Origin: Legionella nautarum | GTDB taxonomy: Bacteria > Pseudomonadota > Gammaproteobacteria > Legionellales > Legionellaceae | Reading direction: 5' to 3' | Assembly (NCBI RefSeq): GCF_001467895.1 | Contig: NZ_LNYO01000023.1 | Location: 1-64,000 of the forward strand | Length of the DNA: 64,000 bases | Shown here: piece after piece, positions 32,793 to 41,681 of the stretch | How the letters are laid out: every line of letters starts with the position of its first letter | Position numbering within the stretch: position 1 is the first letter of the stretch | Notes under the pieces: generated by a model | Databases searched by the model: none | What the model saw: only the letters and a program-made list of their open reading frames with translations | Told to the model about the DNA's origin: nothing | Made by a program: the position numbers and the translations under genes

Positions 32793-32820
32793 AAAAAGCC
32801 CAATTTATTTGGGCTTTTAA
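32793..32820 (-). terminator. intrinsic terminator after ssb
   Basis: AAAAGCCCAA (32794-32803) and TTGGGCTTTT (32809-32818) form a 10-bp stem with a 5-base loop. Read on the - strand it ends in a T5 run. It lies about 20 bases after the ssb stop and separates ssb from the acetyltransferase gene. Confidence 0.85.
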
Positions 32821-32837
32821 TAGGTATCTAGATGTTT

Positions 32838-33302
32838 TTAGAAAGGAATATCATCATCCAACTCGTCAAACGCATCTTGCGCTGTTTGAGCTGCTTGTGG
32901 TTTTCGGGCAGTTTGCTGCTGTGCTTGAGGTGGCGATGGCATTTCGTCGTAATTAGCTGAGCCTCCTTTGCTATCAAGCATTTGAATATCGGCAGCTACA
33001 ATTTCAGTTGTATAACGATCTTGCCCTTGCTGATCCTGCCATTTACGGGTGCGTAAGCTGCCCTCAACATAGAGTTTAGAACCCTTGCGAATATATTCAC
33101 CTGCAATTTCACCGAGGCGGTTAAAGCAGACAACTCGGTGCCATTCTGTGCGCTCTTGTTTCTCACCAGTTTGTTTATCCTTCCAGGTTTCACTGGTTGC
33201 TATGGATAAAGTGGTCACTGCATTACCGTTAGGCATATATCTTACGTCGGGGTCTACACCGACATTCCCTACTAAGATAACCTTATTAATTCCACGAGCC
33301 AT
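32838..33302 (-). CDS. ssb: single-stranded DNA-binding protein
   Basis: 154 residues. The N-terminal OB fold (about 1-110, [20 protein letters not shown] start, [16 protein letters not shown]) is followed by a Gln/Pro/Ala-rich linker and the acidic tip DELDDDIPF, which recruits replication and repair proteins. GGAG is 8 bases before the ATG. A TATAAT lies about 30 bases upstream on the same strand. Confidence 0.97.
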   Translation of the reverse strand: MARGINKVILVGNVGVDPDVRYMPNGNAVTTLSIATSETWKDKQTGEKQERTEWHRVVCFNRLGEIAGEYIRKGSKLYVEGSLRTRKWQDQQGQDRYTTEIVAADIQMLDSKGGSANYDEMPSPPQAQQQTARKPQAAQTAQDAFDELDDDIPF

Positions 33303-33448
33303 TTTTTATTCTCCTGCGTGCGAAAGTTAGAGCTGAATTATATACTCAAGATACTGCAAAACGCTATGCGAGTATAAGCAATCTAACTTTAATTTCGTAG
33401 AGGGCATTGTTGCATAATTGAATGTTGGCCTTTGGCTAACCACTTCAT

Positions 33449-34813
33449 TTACAGGGCATTAAAGTCGAGCAAAAATTTTTCAGCGCTTCCAGATTGATAG
33501 CTTGCTTTATCGACTCTCACATAAATAACCCGTTCTTCTTTGGCAATAAGAACCTCTTTGATCCCAGGCAATTTTTTCAATTGCCTCTCTAAATCGGTTT
33601 CATTTTTTACCGTGGAAGGATAACTTAAAATAACCGTTGAAAGATAAGCTTCGGGTTTCATGAAAAAGCTAAGGCTCAGCCACAATAAGCTGATTGCCGC
33701 ATTGCAAAAGAAGATACCAAGATTCCCCGCAAATTGATACAGCAACCCCGCTGCTAACCCACCAACAAAAATGCCTAGAAATTGGCTGCTGGAATAGACA
33801 CCCATTGCGGTGCCTTTTGAAGTAGGTCCTGCTTGTTTTGACACGAGAGAAGGTAGTAGTGCCTCGAGAATATTAAAAGCAGCAAAATAAAGAAACATTA
33901 AAGCACATAAACTTAGCCAATGTTGACCCGTTAGTGCAAGGAAAAATTGGGCAACCAAGATGATAAACACGGATAGCAAAAAGACAAATTTCATCTGACG
34001 CTTTTTTTCTGCTAAAAGGATAAAGGGCACCATAAGCAAAAAAGCGAAAATCATCAAAGGAAGATAAAAATGCCATTGTTCAGCTAAATGACCGTCTTTG
34101 ATTTGCTGCTGTAGAAGAAACGGTATGGCATAAAAGGTAGCCGTCAAAATGAAATGTTGAAAGAAAATGCCAGCATTTAAACGCTGCAGATGTTTGTTGC
34201 GAATGACTGTTTTGAAAAGAGAAGAATCGGCTTCACTATCGATATGGAAACGCTCTTTCGTCGGTGTTGGAATAACTGTATGAAGTAATAATAAACCTAA
34301 TAAGGCTAATACGGCGGTCAAATAAAAAATACCAGCTAAGCCATAATGATGAGTAAGTGCCGGGCTAAGCACCATGGCCAGGCTAAATGAAAGACCAATC
34401 GTCATGCCGATTACTGCCATTGCTTTAGTTCGTTGCTCGTCTGGCGTGAGATCTGCAAGTAAGGCAATTAATACACTGCCAATAGCCCCCGTTCCTTGTA
34501 AAGTTCTCGCGAGAATCATGGTATAGATAGAATGACTTAGCGCACCAAGGATGCTGCCACCAATAAAAAATAATAATCCGATAGTCAGTATCGGTTTTCT
34601 ACCAAAACGATCCGATAACATGCCGAAAGGCATTTGCAAAATTCCTTGGCTTAATCCATAACTACCTAAAGCCAAACCGATAAGCGCAGGGGTGGCGCCC
34701 TGAAGCTGAGTTGCAAATACAGTAAATACAGGGATTAGCATAAATAATCCCAACATGCGGAACGAAAAGATGGCAGCAATCGGAAAGACGCTGTTTAACC
34801 AGGAATGCTTCAT
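33449..34813 (-). CDS. YajR-like MFS transporter with C-terminal soluble domain
   Basis: 454 residues, the same length as E. coli YajR. Twelve hydrophobic segments span about 5-380. MFS motif A GMLSDRFGRKP is at 64-74. After the last helix a ferredoxin-like domain of about 65 residues (LPGIKEVLIAKEERVIYVRVD) matches the YAM domain that distinguishes YajR. It is probably a proton-driven exporter in the inner membrane; its substrate is unknown. No convincing ribosome-binding site. Confidence 0.85.
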   Translation of the reverse strand: MKHSWLNSVFPIAAIFSFRMLGLFMLIPVFTVFATQLQGATPALIGLALGSYGLSQGILQMPFGMLSDRFGRKPILTIGLLFFIGGSILGALSHSIYTMILARTLQGTGAIGSVLIALLADLTPDEQRTKAMAVIGMTIGLSFSLAMVLSPALTHHYGLAGIFYLTAVLALLGLLLLHTVIPTPTKERFHIDSEADSSLFKTVIRNKHLQRLNAGIFFQHFILTATFYAIPFLLQQQIKDGHLAEQWHFYLPLMIFAFLLMVPFILLAEKKRQMKFVFLLSVFIILVAQFFLALTGQHWLSLCALMFLYFAAFNILEALLPSLVSKQAGPTSKGTAMGVYSSSQFLGIFVGGLAAGLLYQFAGNLGIFFCNAAISLLWLSLSFFMKPEAYLSTVILSYPSTVKNETDLERQLKKLPGIKEVLIAKEERVIYVRVDKASYQSGSAEKFLLDFNAL

Positions 34814-35188
34814 TAATCACGTATCTTTTTATAGGGTGTGCAAATGGTACAAACTTAGATGCTATGAGACAAGGGCAAGTACTCAACTAATCTAAAATCT
34901 CGCCATTTAAGAATCATGAGTGTAGACACTCAGGATTCCTAAATTGAAAGAGCATTAGCCCTTGTAACCAACAATATCCGCAAGTTGCTCGGTATACTGG
35001 AAAAGAAAGGCGCTGCCAGCAGGCATGTTTCAATTAAATAAGCCTGCTAAATTAGGATAGGGCGGCCAATTAGGCGCACAATGCCCTGTATCATCAAAGT
35101 TATAAAAACAAAAATAATAGCAGTTTTAAATTTTTAAACGAGCCAGTTGTAGTGAAGTTCGTTCGACTGGGTGACTTGATTTGAGTTA
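34814..35188. other. intergenic region without a recognised gene
   Basis: The gap between the YajR-like gene (leaving on -) and the FabL-like gene (leaving on +). It holds one near-perfect 38-base palindrome (listed separately) and the promoter of the downstream gene. No credible ORF was found. Confidence 0.6.
34906..34943. repeat. 38-base near-perfect inverted repeat
   Basis: Two 18-base arms, TTTAAGAATCATGAGTGT and ACACTCAGGATTCCTAAA, separated by AG, with two mismatches. No U-tract follows on either strand. It lies about 95 bases upstream of the YajR-like gene. It could be a solitary small palindromic repeat or an operator; it is not a terminator for either neighbour. Confidence 0.75.
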
Positions 35189-35217
35189 TTGACAAGGTAG
35201 GTGTTTCACTGTAGTTT
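35189..35217 (+). promoter_or_regulatory. promoter of the FabL-like gene
   Basis: A perfect TTGACA (35189-35194), a 17-base spacer, then TAGTTT (35212-35217). It lies 30 bases upstream of the start codon, which has AAAGGGGAT as ribosome-binding region. Confidence 0.65.
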
Positions 35218-35247
35218 CAGGCAATTTTAGTTAAAGGGGATAGGCAG

Positions 35248-36003
35248 ATGTCCTTACAGTTTGCTAATAAGGTTGCTCTGATTACCGGTGGGGCACGTGG
35301 CATTGGAAAGGCAACAGCGCTTAAATTTGCGCGCAACGGAGCTGATATAGTTATTGTTTATTACAACAGTTCTGATGAAGCCCAAATTCTGGTTGAAGAA
35401 ATAAAAGGATTAGGCCGAAAAGCTGTAGCTATCCAAGCTAATGTTGCGGATCATCAGTCCGTCAAAGAAATGTTTAGCGTCTTTCGCGAGCATTTTTCTC
35501 AGCTCGATTTTCTCATTAGCAACGCGGCGAGCGGGGTGTTAAAACCGGCTTTAAAAATGTCGACCAAGCATTGGCGTTGGTGCATGGAAACCAATGCGCT
35601 TGCTTTGAATCATTTAGTGTCAGAAGCTATCTCGCTCATGAGTCGACGCGGACGAGTGATTGCTTTATCTAGTCTAGGTGCGCATCGAGCGATTCCAAAT
35701 TACAGTTTCATTGGTGCTTCAAAAGCAGCCCTTGAAGCGTTGGTTCGTTCATTGAGTCTTGAATTAGCAGAATATGAGATTACTGTGAATACAGTGTCTG
35801 CTGGAGTTGTTGATACGGATGCCTTAAAACATTTCCCTAACCGCGAACAACTTCTTGATGAGTATCAAGCGCATTCTCTTTCAGCTCGTCCTTTAACCAC
35901 CGAAGATGTTGCTGATGCGGTTTATTTATTGTGTTTACCCGAAGCACAGATGATTAATGCCCATACTTTGTTTGTTGATGCAGGTTATAGTCAAGTAGGT
36001 TAG
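35248..36003 (+). CDS. fabL: enoyl-ACP reductase, FabL (EnrIII) type
   Basis: 251 residues, SDR fold. NAD(P) loop TGGARGIG at 13-20. The catalytic pair is Y152 and K159 in NYSFIGASKAALEAL, i.e. the Y-x6-K spacing of enoyl reductases rather than Y-x3-K of FabG. The segments NAASGVLKP (92-100) and DTDALKHFPNRE match what is remembered of Bacillus subtilis FabL closely. It would reduce trans-2-enoyl-ACP in fatty acid elongation. It is a single-gene unit with its own promoter, about 6 kb from the fatty-acid cluster at 41682. Confidence 0.82.
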   Translation: MSLQFANKVALITGGARGIGKATALKFARNGADIVIVYYNSSDEAQILVEEIKGLGRKAVAIQANVADHQSVKEMFSVFREHFSQLDFLISNAASGVLKPALKMSTKHWRWCMETNALALNHLVSEAISLMSRRGRVIALSSLGAHRAIPNYSFIGASKAALEALVRSLSLELAEYEITVNTVSAGVVDTDALKHFPNREQLLDEYQAHSLSARPLTTEDVADAVYLLCLPEAQMINAHTLFVDAGYSQVG

Positions 36004-36092
36004 TAGGTTGTTCCCACTTCCACTAAATTAAGGAATTGCTTCATATCTCTCTACGACCTGTGGCTTGCAACCTAGTCTAGCCCTATTCCGAT

Positions 36093-36267
36093 GTTCCGCG
36101 GATTGTGCGGCGTTGTTGCGTGGTTGAACTTTCTCCCTACGTCCCGCGACTTGTTCGCGGGATCCAGAGATCTCAGTATGAAAGAAGATCACTTGGATAC
36201 CGCGGACAAGTCGCGGTAGGTAGGGGCGAGAGTAGGGTTTGCAACAACGCCGGACAAGCCGCGTGAC
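36093..36267. repeat. nested palindromic element (MITE/REP-like)
   Basis: Outer arms at 36093-36119 and 36241-36267 are 27-base inverted repeats with about four mismatches (GGCGTTGTTGC / GCAACAACGCC). Inside are two GC-rich hairpins, CCGCGACTTGTTCGCGG (about 36144-36160) and CCGCGGACAAGTCGCGG (about 36200-36216), which are inverted copies of each other and each self-complementary. It lies between the 3' ends of fabL and hutG. GC content is clearly above that of its surroundings. Confidence 0.8.
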
Positions 36268-36289
36268 GTCGACGAAAGAGTTTATGCTT

Positions 36290-37093
36290 TTAACTTAACA
36301 GCAGTGTGGGTTGTACTGTCTCTGTAATTAATAAAGAAAGCAATTCAGAAAGCATTAATTGGCATTTCTTTGCTTTATTTAGGTCATAAGCAAACGGAAA
36401 AGACTCCTCCATGTAATTCATCTGGGCAAATTCTAATTGAATGGCGTCGACTTTTTCAGCCGGATTACCGTAATGCCGTGTAATAAATCCGCCTTTAAAA
36501 CGTCCGTTGAGTACAGTTGAATAATTAGTATTTCTGCAATAATTCACGAGTTTATCCGCAAGCACCTGGCGCGCCGATTGGCCGTCCGCGGTACCTAAAT
36601 TAATGCTAGGCAATACACCGTCAAAAAGTGCAGGAACTTGTGAACGAATGGAGTGGGCGTCAAAGACTGTCACTCGATGATTAGATTTTAATTCTGCAAT
36701 CAGGGCTTGTAGTTTACTGTGATAGGGTTGCCAATAGGTTTTAATACGTGCTTGTATTTCCTCCTCATCGGGTTCCTGGGCTTGTTGATAAACTGGTGAA
36801 CCATCAAATAAAATCGTTGGGCATAAAGTGGTGGTAAATTTTCCAGGGTAGAGCGATTTTCCATCGGGGGAGCGATTAAGATCAATCACATAACGAGAGT
36901 GAGTCGCAACCAACATATGAATACCCATTTTGTGGGCAAAGGCATACAGTTGTTCAAGATGCCAATCGGTATCGGGAAGTAATTTGGCGGGTTGGGTAAA
37001 GCGTTGCAATAAGTGATCTGGAACATAAGTGCCGGCATGCGGGATGCTCAAAATAACAGGCACAGTGCCGGGTAAATAGTTAAATAATTCCAT
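36290..37093 (-). CDS. hutG: N-formylglutamate deformylase (amidohydrolase)
   Basis: 267 residues. It hydrolyses N-formyl-L-glutamate to glutamate and formate, the last step of the five-step histidine pathway. IPHAGTYVPD (18-27), DTDWHLEQLY and VIDLNRSPDG are family signatures, with DAHSIRS later. It begins 5 bases after the hutF stop, with GAGG inside the end of hutF. No hutU, hutH or hutI lies nearby. Confidence 0.9.
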   Translation of the reverse strand: MELFNYLPGTVPVILSIPHAGTYVPDHLLQRFTQPAKLLPDTDWHLEQLYAFAHKMGIHMLVATHSRYVIDLNRSPDGKSLYPGKFTTTLCPTILFDGSPVYQQAQEPDEEEIQARIKTYWQPYHSKLQALIAELKSNHRVTVFDAHSIRSQVPALFDGVLPSINLGTADGQSARQVLADKLVNYCRNTNYSTVLNGRFKGGFITRHYGNPAEKVDAIQLEFAQMNYMEESFPFAYDLNKAKKCQLMLSELLSLLITETVQPTLLLS

Positions 37094-37098
37094 TGATC

Positions 37099-38484
37099 TT
37101 ACCTCGAGCCCAAAAGTTTTTTAATTGTATTTGCATAACTGTTTAGCAGCTTCTCTTCTGCAACGTGTTTGAAGTCTTTAACAACCTGTTGCCCCCCTGC
37201 AATAACATGGCGAATTGGATTAACGTTTCCTGAAAAAATAAGGCTGTCTAAAATCAAAGAGTTTGTCCGTGATAACAAAGCAGGCATGTGCTCATCGAGG
37301 ACAATGAAATCGGCGCGTTTACCCATTTCAATACTTCCCGCAGAGCGCCCCAGTGCTTGTGTGCCACCCCGAAGCGCCATTTGGTATAAGGTTGTACCGA
37401 CGGAGGGTTCTGCCGCTGTTTTGACAAGAGTTCGTTCACGACGAAGCAAACGCTGACCATATTCAAGGAGGCGCAGTTCTTCAATCATGCTCACCGAAAT
37501 ATTGCTGTCGCTACCAATACCCCAACGACCTCCTGCATCAAGATAATCAGGGAGATTAAATAAACCATCGCCGAGATTGGCTTCAGTCGTTGGGCAAAGA
37601 CCGGCAATTGCACCGCTGGAGGCAAGGCGTTGTGTTTCAATTTCTGTCATATGAGTCGCATGAACAAGGCACCAAGATTGATCAATATCCATATTATTGA
37701 GCAACCACTCCACTGGGCGTTGAGCGCTCCATCGAAGGCAATCATTGACTTCTTTGATTTGTTCTGCAATGTGAATATGAATTGGGCTTTGAGGCGCTAA
37801 GCTTTTCATGCCCTCGGTAGCTTGTCGCAACATTTCCGGGCTAATGGCTCGCAGTGAATGATGCGCTAAGCCAATTGTGACTTGAGGATCACGAGCATAG
37901 CGGGTCAACAGTGAAGAAATAAGGTCTAAAATTTGGCTTTCATCATTAATGAATCGCTTTTGATTGGCAGCGGCAGGCTGCCCACCAAATCCGCTGTAAT
38001 GATAAAGTGTAGGGAGATGGCTAATGGCAATGCCCGTTTCTTTAGCTGCGGCGATAATGTGCTGTGAGGTCAAGCTAGGATCTTGATAAGGTTGGCCATT
38101 AGGCTGATGGTGGACATAATGAAATTCACCAACGGTGGTGTATCCGGCTTTCAGCATTTCCACGTACACTTGGGAGGCGATAATTTGCAAATCCTCTGGC
38201 GTCAGTTTTGCAAGAAATTGGTACATGAGCTCCCGCCAAGTCCAAAAGCTACCTTTCTCACCTATTGCTTGTTCAGCTAGACCGGCCATGGCGCGTTGAA
38301 AAGCATGAGAATGTAAATTTAACATGCCAGGTAATACAATCCCCTTGAGGAGGGTCGCTGTGCTGGATAAGGATTGATTCGGGCTAATATTGCTGATATT
38401 TCCAGTCTTATCAACTGTAATAAGAACATTCTCAGCCCAGCCCTGAGGCAAAAATGCGCTGCTAGCAAAATATTGCTGATCCAA
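37099..38484 (-). CDS. hutF: N-formimidoyl-L-glutamate deiminase
   Basis: 461 residues, TTG start with AAGGA about 10 bases upstream. It converts formimidoylglutamate to formylglutamate and ammonia. It is an amidohydrolase barrel with zinc ligands in NLHSHAFQR (H58, H60), a later His in LAHHSLRA and HIHIAEQ, and Asp in GIGSDSNIS. Together with hutG downstream it gives the deiminase/deformylase branch used by Pseudomonas-type hut systems. Confidence 0.92.
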   Translation of the reverse strand: MDQQYFASSAFLPQGWAENVLITVDKTGNISNISPNQSLSSTATLLKGIVLPGMLNLHSHAFQRAMAGLAEQAIGEKGSFWTWRELMYQFLAKLTPEDLQIIASQVYVEMLKAGYTTVGEFHYVHHQPNGQPYQDPSLTSQHIIAAAKETGIAISHLPTLYHYSGFGGQPAAANQKRFINDESQILDLISSLLTRYARDPQVTIGLAHHSLRAISPEMLRQATEGMKSLAPQSPIHIHIAEQIKEVNDCLRWSAQRPVEWLLNNMDIDQSWCLVHATHMTEIETQRLASSGAIAGLCPTTEANLGDGLFNLPDYLDAGGRWGIGSDSNISVSMIEELRLLEYGQRLLRRERTLVKTAAEPSVGTTLYQMALRGGTQALGRSAGSIEMGKRADFIVLDEHMPALLSRTNSLILDSLIFSGNVNPIRHVIAGGQQVVKDFKHVAEEKLLNSYANTIKKLLGSR

Positions 38485-38550
38485 AAAAACGATTCCTTAC
38501 GAGAGCTAAAGTTTGTTTATCATAAACCCAGAATTAAGGATTCTCTACTC

Positions 38551-38991
38551 CTAACTTTCACCAACTTTTTTGAATTCCTTTTCCCCAAAAATAGCAGATT
38601 GATGAGTGTAATATTTAAATTCAAGCAAATTATTGCTGGGATCTTTCAGAAAAAAAGATTGATGCTCAATTTTAGAATTAGGAAAACGTGTTTTTAATGG
38701 AATTTCAAAGTGAAGCTGTTTATTTTTCAATTCTTGTACAAAGGTTTCAAACTCAGTTTTATCCAAGAAAATTAAACCAAAATGACGTGGATAAATTCCT
38801 TCTTGCGGGGGCAAGGGGCTAGCAATTTTATGAGCAACAATTTGATGCTTACCTAATTGGAGAATCAAAGCATGTTCTGACTCGCGACCTAAAATACAGC
38901 CGAGCTGCCCGACATAAAAATGTTTCGCCAAAGCAAAATCATGGATAGGAAAGGCTAAATGAAAAAGTGTTTGCATAATTTTTGAGGCCAT
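38551..38991 (-). CDS. VOC-family (glyoxalase/dioxygenase superfamily) protein
   Basis: 146 residues. A single VOC module: FHLAFPIHDFALAKHFYVGQLG (about 11-32) then SFFLKDPSNNLLEFKYY (about 111-127). This resembles predicted small dioxygenase-like proteins of the extradiol family. The start could also be the internal ATG at 38976 (MQTLFHLAF). Function unknown. Confidence 0.8.
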   Translation of the reverse strand: MASKIMQTLFHLAFPIHDFALAKHFYVGQLGCILGRESEHALILQLGKHQIVAHKIASPLPPQEGIYPRHFGLIFLDKTEFETFVQELKNKQLHFEIPLKTRFPNSKIEHQSFFLKDPSNNLLEFKYYTHQSAIFGEKEFKKVGES

Positions 38992-39049
38992 AAGAAGAGA
39001 TAGATTTTAAATTCTCCCATTTTTAGAGAAAAGGGGAAAGAGCTAGTTA

Positions 39050-40132
39050 TTACAATGGTTGCTTTTGTTGCAAGGTGCTCAAAAAATCAGTCGCAGCAGC
39101 CAAGTCAGGACCGGGATAAAGTACTGAGGGCCATTTAAAAAGCATAATTGCTAATATATTGCGATGTTCTGCTAAATTTAAATCATGGCTTCCCGATTTA
39201 TTGGGAATGATTTGTTGCTTAGAATTAAATTTATCTTTTAAAAACTGCTTAATTTTATTGAGTGATGAAGAATAATTGGTATGTTCGATCAAACAAAAAC
39301 TTAAGCCTACTTCAGCAATGACATCAGCTTTGGTTCTAGCTAAAATTTCATCGATATGTTGCTCGAAATATTGATAGATCCAAGCAAATTGCGCATAAGC
39401 TAGTTTTTTTTGGTAATAATTACTGGCTGCGATGATAATGTGTGTCATACCATAAATTTTATCTTCAAACATTTTGTCAGTGAGCATGCTGTCTTTGTGA
39501 TTTGCGAACACAGTCTGAAAACGGTCTATGTATTGTTTTCTAAGATCGATTAAATCTAATCGATGGAGTAAATAAACAAAATTAGCGACCTGGGCTGCGG
39601 ATATTTTTATCACTAAAGGGTTTAAAAGAAACGCAGCTAAAGAGTGAAGATTTTTCTTAATATGCGCCAAAGCTGTTTGGGTATTAGGGAACAACGCTGA
39701 ATTTAAGGTGTTGAACTGTTGTGCATGATCCAAGATGAGTAGTATTTTAAGCGTGTTGCTAATCTCGGGGAGCTGGGCAAGTAATGCTTTTCGTTTTTTA
39801 GCTCTGGAATTGTTTTCGGAATCCAGGGGTAAGCTAATCGTTTTATTAAAATTTATCGATGAAAATCGGGTCGCTTTTTCGAGTAACTGCTGTAATTGTA
39901 TGCTTTCAACAAATTGAAAGGAAATAATGGGATACAAATAGTCTTTTCTTCCCGTGATTCGATATAAACGAACAGCATAATGGGATTGAATAATCGGTTT
40001 CAACTTAAAAAGGTTATTATCAAAATTTTTTTGTACTTTATCGGCGATATCAATACTTGAAGCCGCTAATGATTGACTAAGCAAACAGATGAGTAAACCC
40101 AATACAAATTTAGAAATCTTTAAACCAATCAT
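39050..40132 (-). CDS. exported protein, possibly DUF3541 family
   Basis: 360 residues. A signal peptide is at about 5-24 (ISKFVLGLLICLLSQSLAA). The mature part is all-helical with no metal or nucleotide motif. EHRNILAIMLFKWP near the C-terminus and KMFEDKIYGMTHIIIAASNYYQ recall DUF3541, from memory only. Probably periplasmic. Monocistronic. Confidence 0.65.
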   Translation of the reverse strand: MIGLKISKFVLGLLICLLSQSLAASSIDIADKVQKNFDNNLFKLKPIIQSHYAVRLYRITGRKDYLYPIISFQFVESIQLQQLLEKATRFSSINFNKTISLPLDSENNSRAKKRKALLAQLPEISNTLKILLILDHAQQFNTLNSALFPNTQTALAHIKKNLHSLAAFLLNPLVIKISAAQVANFVYLLHRLDLIDLRKQYIDRFQTVFANHKDSMLTDKMFEDKIYGMTHIIIAASNYYQKKLAYAQFAWIYQYFEQHIDEILARTKADVIAEVGLSFCLIEHTNYSSSLNKIKQFLKDKFNSKQQIIPNKSGSHDLNLAEHRNILAIMLFKWPSVLYPGPDLAAATDFLSTLQQKQPL

Positions 40133-40399
40133 AGGCTCATATTGGCCATCACTGGTTGACCAAGGTCAATCTTATAAATCAAAGTGTTTGGTGGAGAATT
40201 AGAGAAATGAATAATAAAAAAGTATTTCATCGGAAGTATTTCGTAATAAAAATGGCGGAACTTTAGCATCTGCTTCACGAGATAACAACTAAAAAATAAG
40301 AATAAAAAGCAGTCAGAAAGATTCCCATGTGGCCATTAGTTTTTGTGGGAATGATGAGATTAGGAGCAGTTGGTAGGGACAGATAAGAGGCGGGTTCAT
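40133..40399. other. divergent intergenic region with small operator-like palindrome
   Basis: This lies between the DUF3541-like gene (-) and dinB (+). TTGACC-AA-GGTCAA at 40156-40169 is a 6-bp-armed palindrome 24 bases upstream of the - strand gene. No gene was found. No LexA-type CTGT-N8-ACAG box is visible. Confidence 0.4.
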
Positions 40400-40428
40400 T
40401 TAGCAGGTTATGCAAAAACTGATATAAT
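40400..40428 (+). promoter_or_regulatory. dinB promoter
   Basis: TTAGCA (40400-40405), 17-base spacer, TATAAT (40423-40428), with an extended -10 TG at 40420-40421. It is 55 bases upstream of the dinB ATG. Confidence 0.6.
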
Positions 40429-40482
40429 TGAGGTTTTATTGCATGGATTATATGTCGGGCCTTGGTCCAACAAATCGAGCAT

Positions 40483-41544
40483 ATGACTAAAGTACGCAAA
40501 ATTATCCATATTGATATGGATTGTTTTTATGCCGCGATAGAAATTCGAGATAATCCCTCTTTGGCCGATAAACCTGTCGCTGTTGGTGGTAACTTCGATA
40601 AGCGCGGCGTTCTTTGTACTTGTAATTATATTGCACGCCAATATGGGATCCATTCAGCAATGCCAACAATGATTGCCCAGCGGCTTTGTCCTGATCTTGT
40701 GGTATTACCTGTAAATATGTCCAAATATCGTCAGGTTTCCCAAATCATTAATTCGATTTTTAAGGAATTTACTGAGCTCGTCGAACCTTTGTCCTTAGAT
40801 GAGGCTTTTCTCGATGTAACGGATTGTTCCCAACATCAAGGCAGTGCAACTTGGATAGCTGAAGCGATTCGTTCTAATATTTGGCAATCCGAAAAATTAA
40901 CTGCTTCTGCCGGTGTCGCACCTAACAAATTTTTGGCAAAAATTGCGAGTGCCTGGAAAAAACCAAATGGCTTATTTGTCATTCGACCCGAGCAAGTGAC
41001 TGCCTTTGTTAACCAGTTGCCTGTCGTTAAACTTTTTGGGGTTGGCAAAGTAACTGCTAGAAAGTTGCATAATATGAACCTTATAAACTGCGCTGATTTA
41101 CAAGAAATTCCTTTACATTTTTTGGTGCAACATTTTGGCAAATTGGGTCAACATCTATACAATCAATGCCGCGGAATTGACGAACGTCCTGTGCAGCCAA
41201 ATAAGGTGCGCAAATCCTTAAGTGTTGAAACTACTTTGACAGAAAATATTTGTGATGCAGCTCAAGCTTTAGAGATTATTGACGAATTGTACAAGAAGCT
41301 GCTAAGACGAATTAATGACTCCGCTCCCGATTTTTTGATAAAAAATCAGTACGTCAAAATTAAATTTGCTGACTTCCAACTAACAACTGGGGAGGCAAAA
41401 ACTACTCAAGTTGATCTAATGTTATTTCATGATTTATTTAACAAAAACCATAAAGAGCAGAAGGCAATACGCCTACTTGGTTTAGGGGTTCATTTTCAAA
41501 CAAATGAAAAAAATGACCAGTTCGTTCAGCAACCATTATTCTAG
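40483..41544 (+). CDS. dinB: DNA polymerase IV (Y-family translesion polymerase)
   Basis: 353 residues from ATG 40483; the frame is open upstream to a TTG at 40462. The motif IIHIDMDCFYAAIE (8-21) holds the first catalytic Asp, and SLDEAFLDVT the Asp-Glu pair. The little-finger domain follows about 230. It ends NDQFVQQPLF, a beta-clamp-binding type tail. It acts in bypass of DNA lesions. Its regulation seems not LexA-based, as no box was seen. Confidence 0.95.
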   Translation: MTKVRKIIHIDMDCFYAAIEIRDNPSLADKPVAVGGNFDKRGVLCTCNYIARQYGIHSAMPTMIAQRLCPDLVVLPVNMSKYRQVSQIINSIFKEFTELVEPLSLDEAFLDVTDCSQHQGSATWIAEAIRSNIWQSEKLTASAGVAPNKFLAKIASAWKKPNGLFVIRPEQVTAFVNQLPVVKLFGVGKVTARKLHNMNLINCADLQEIPLHFLVQHFGKLGQHLYNQCRGIDERPVQPNKVRKSLSVETTLTENICDAAQALEIIDELYKKLLRRINDSAPDFLIKNQYVKIKFADFQLTTGEAKTTQVDLMLFHDLFNKNHKEQKAIRLLGLGVHFQTNEKNDQFVQQPLF

Positions 41545-41681
41545 TTTTTAGCCACTAAAAAATCTAAATTTTACTTTCCGGAAAAAGACTGATTTTCTTT
41601 TGCAAGTTGGCGTAGCTGCCTATCAAAACTTTATGATATACTCTGAAGTTTTGTGAACTAGGTGAGCTTTGAGGATAAAAC

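Noticed and set aside
36004-36289. RNA gene (tRNA or small RNA) suggested by nested hairpins
   Set aside because: The hairpins are inverted copies of one another, which fits a repeat element better; no promoter or tRNA features were seen.
40133-40482. Possible SOS (LexA) box upstream of dinB
   Set aside because: No CTGT-N8-ACAG match was found; only a sigma-70 promoter and a short TTGACC palindrome are visible.
41563-41681. Promoter for the fatty-acid operon (TTGGCG...TATGAT)
   Set aside because: The spacer is 19 bases and other -10 choices give 24; it is too weak to list as a feature.
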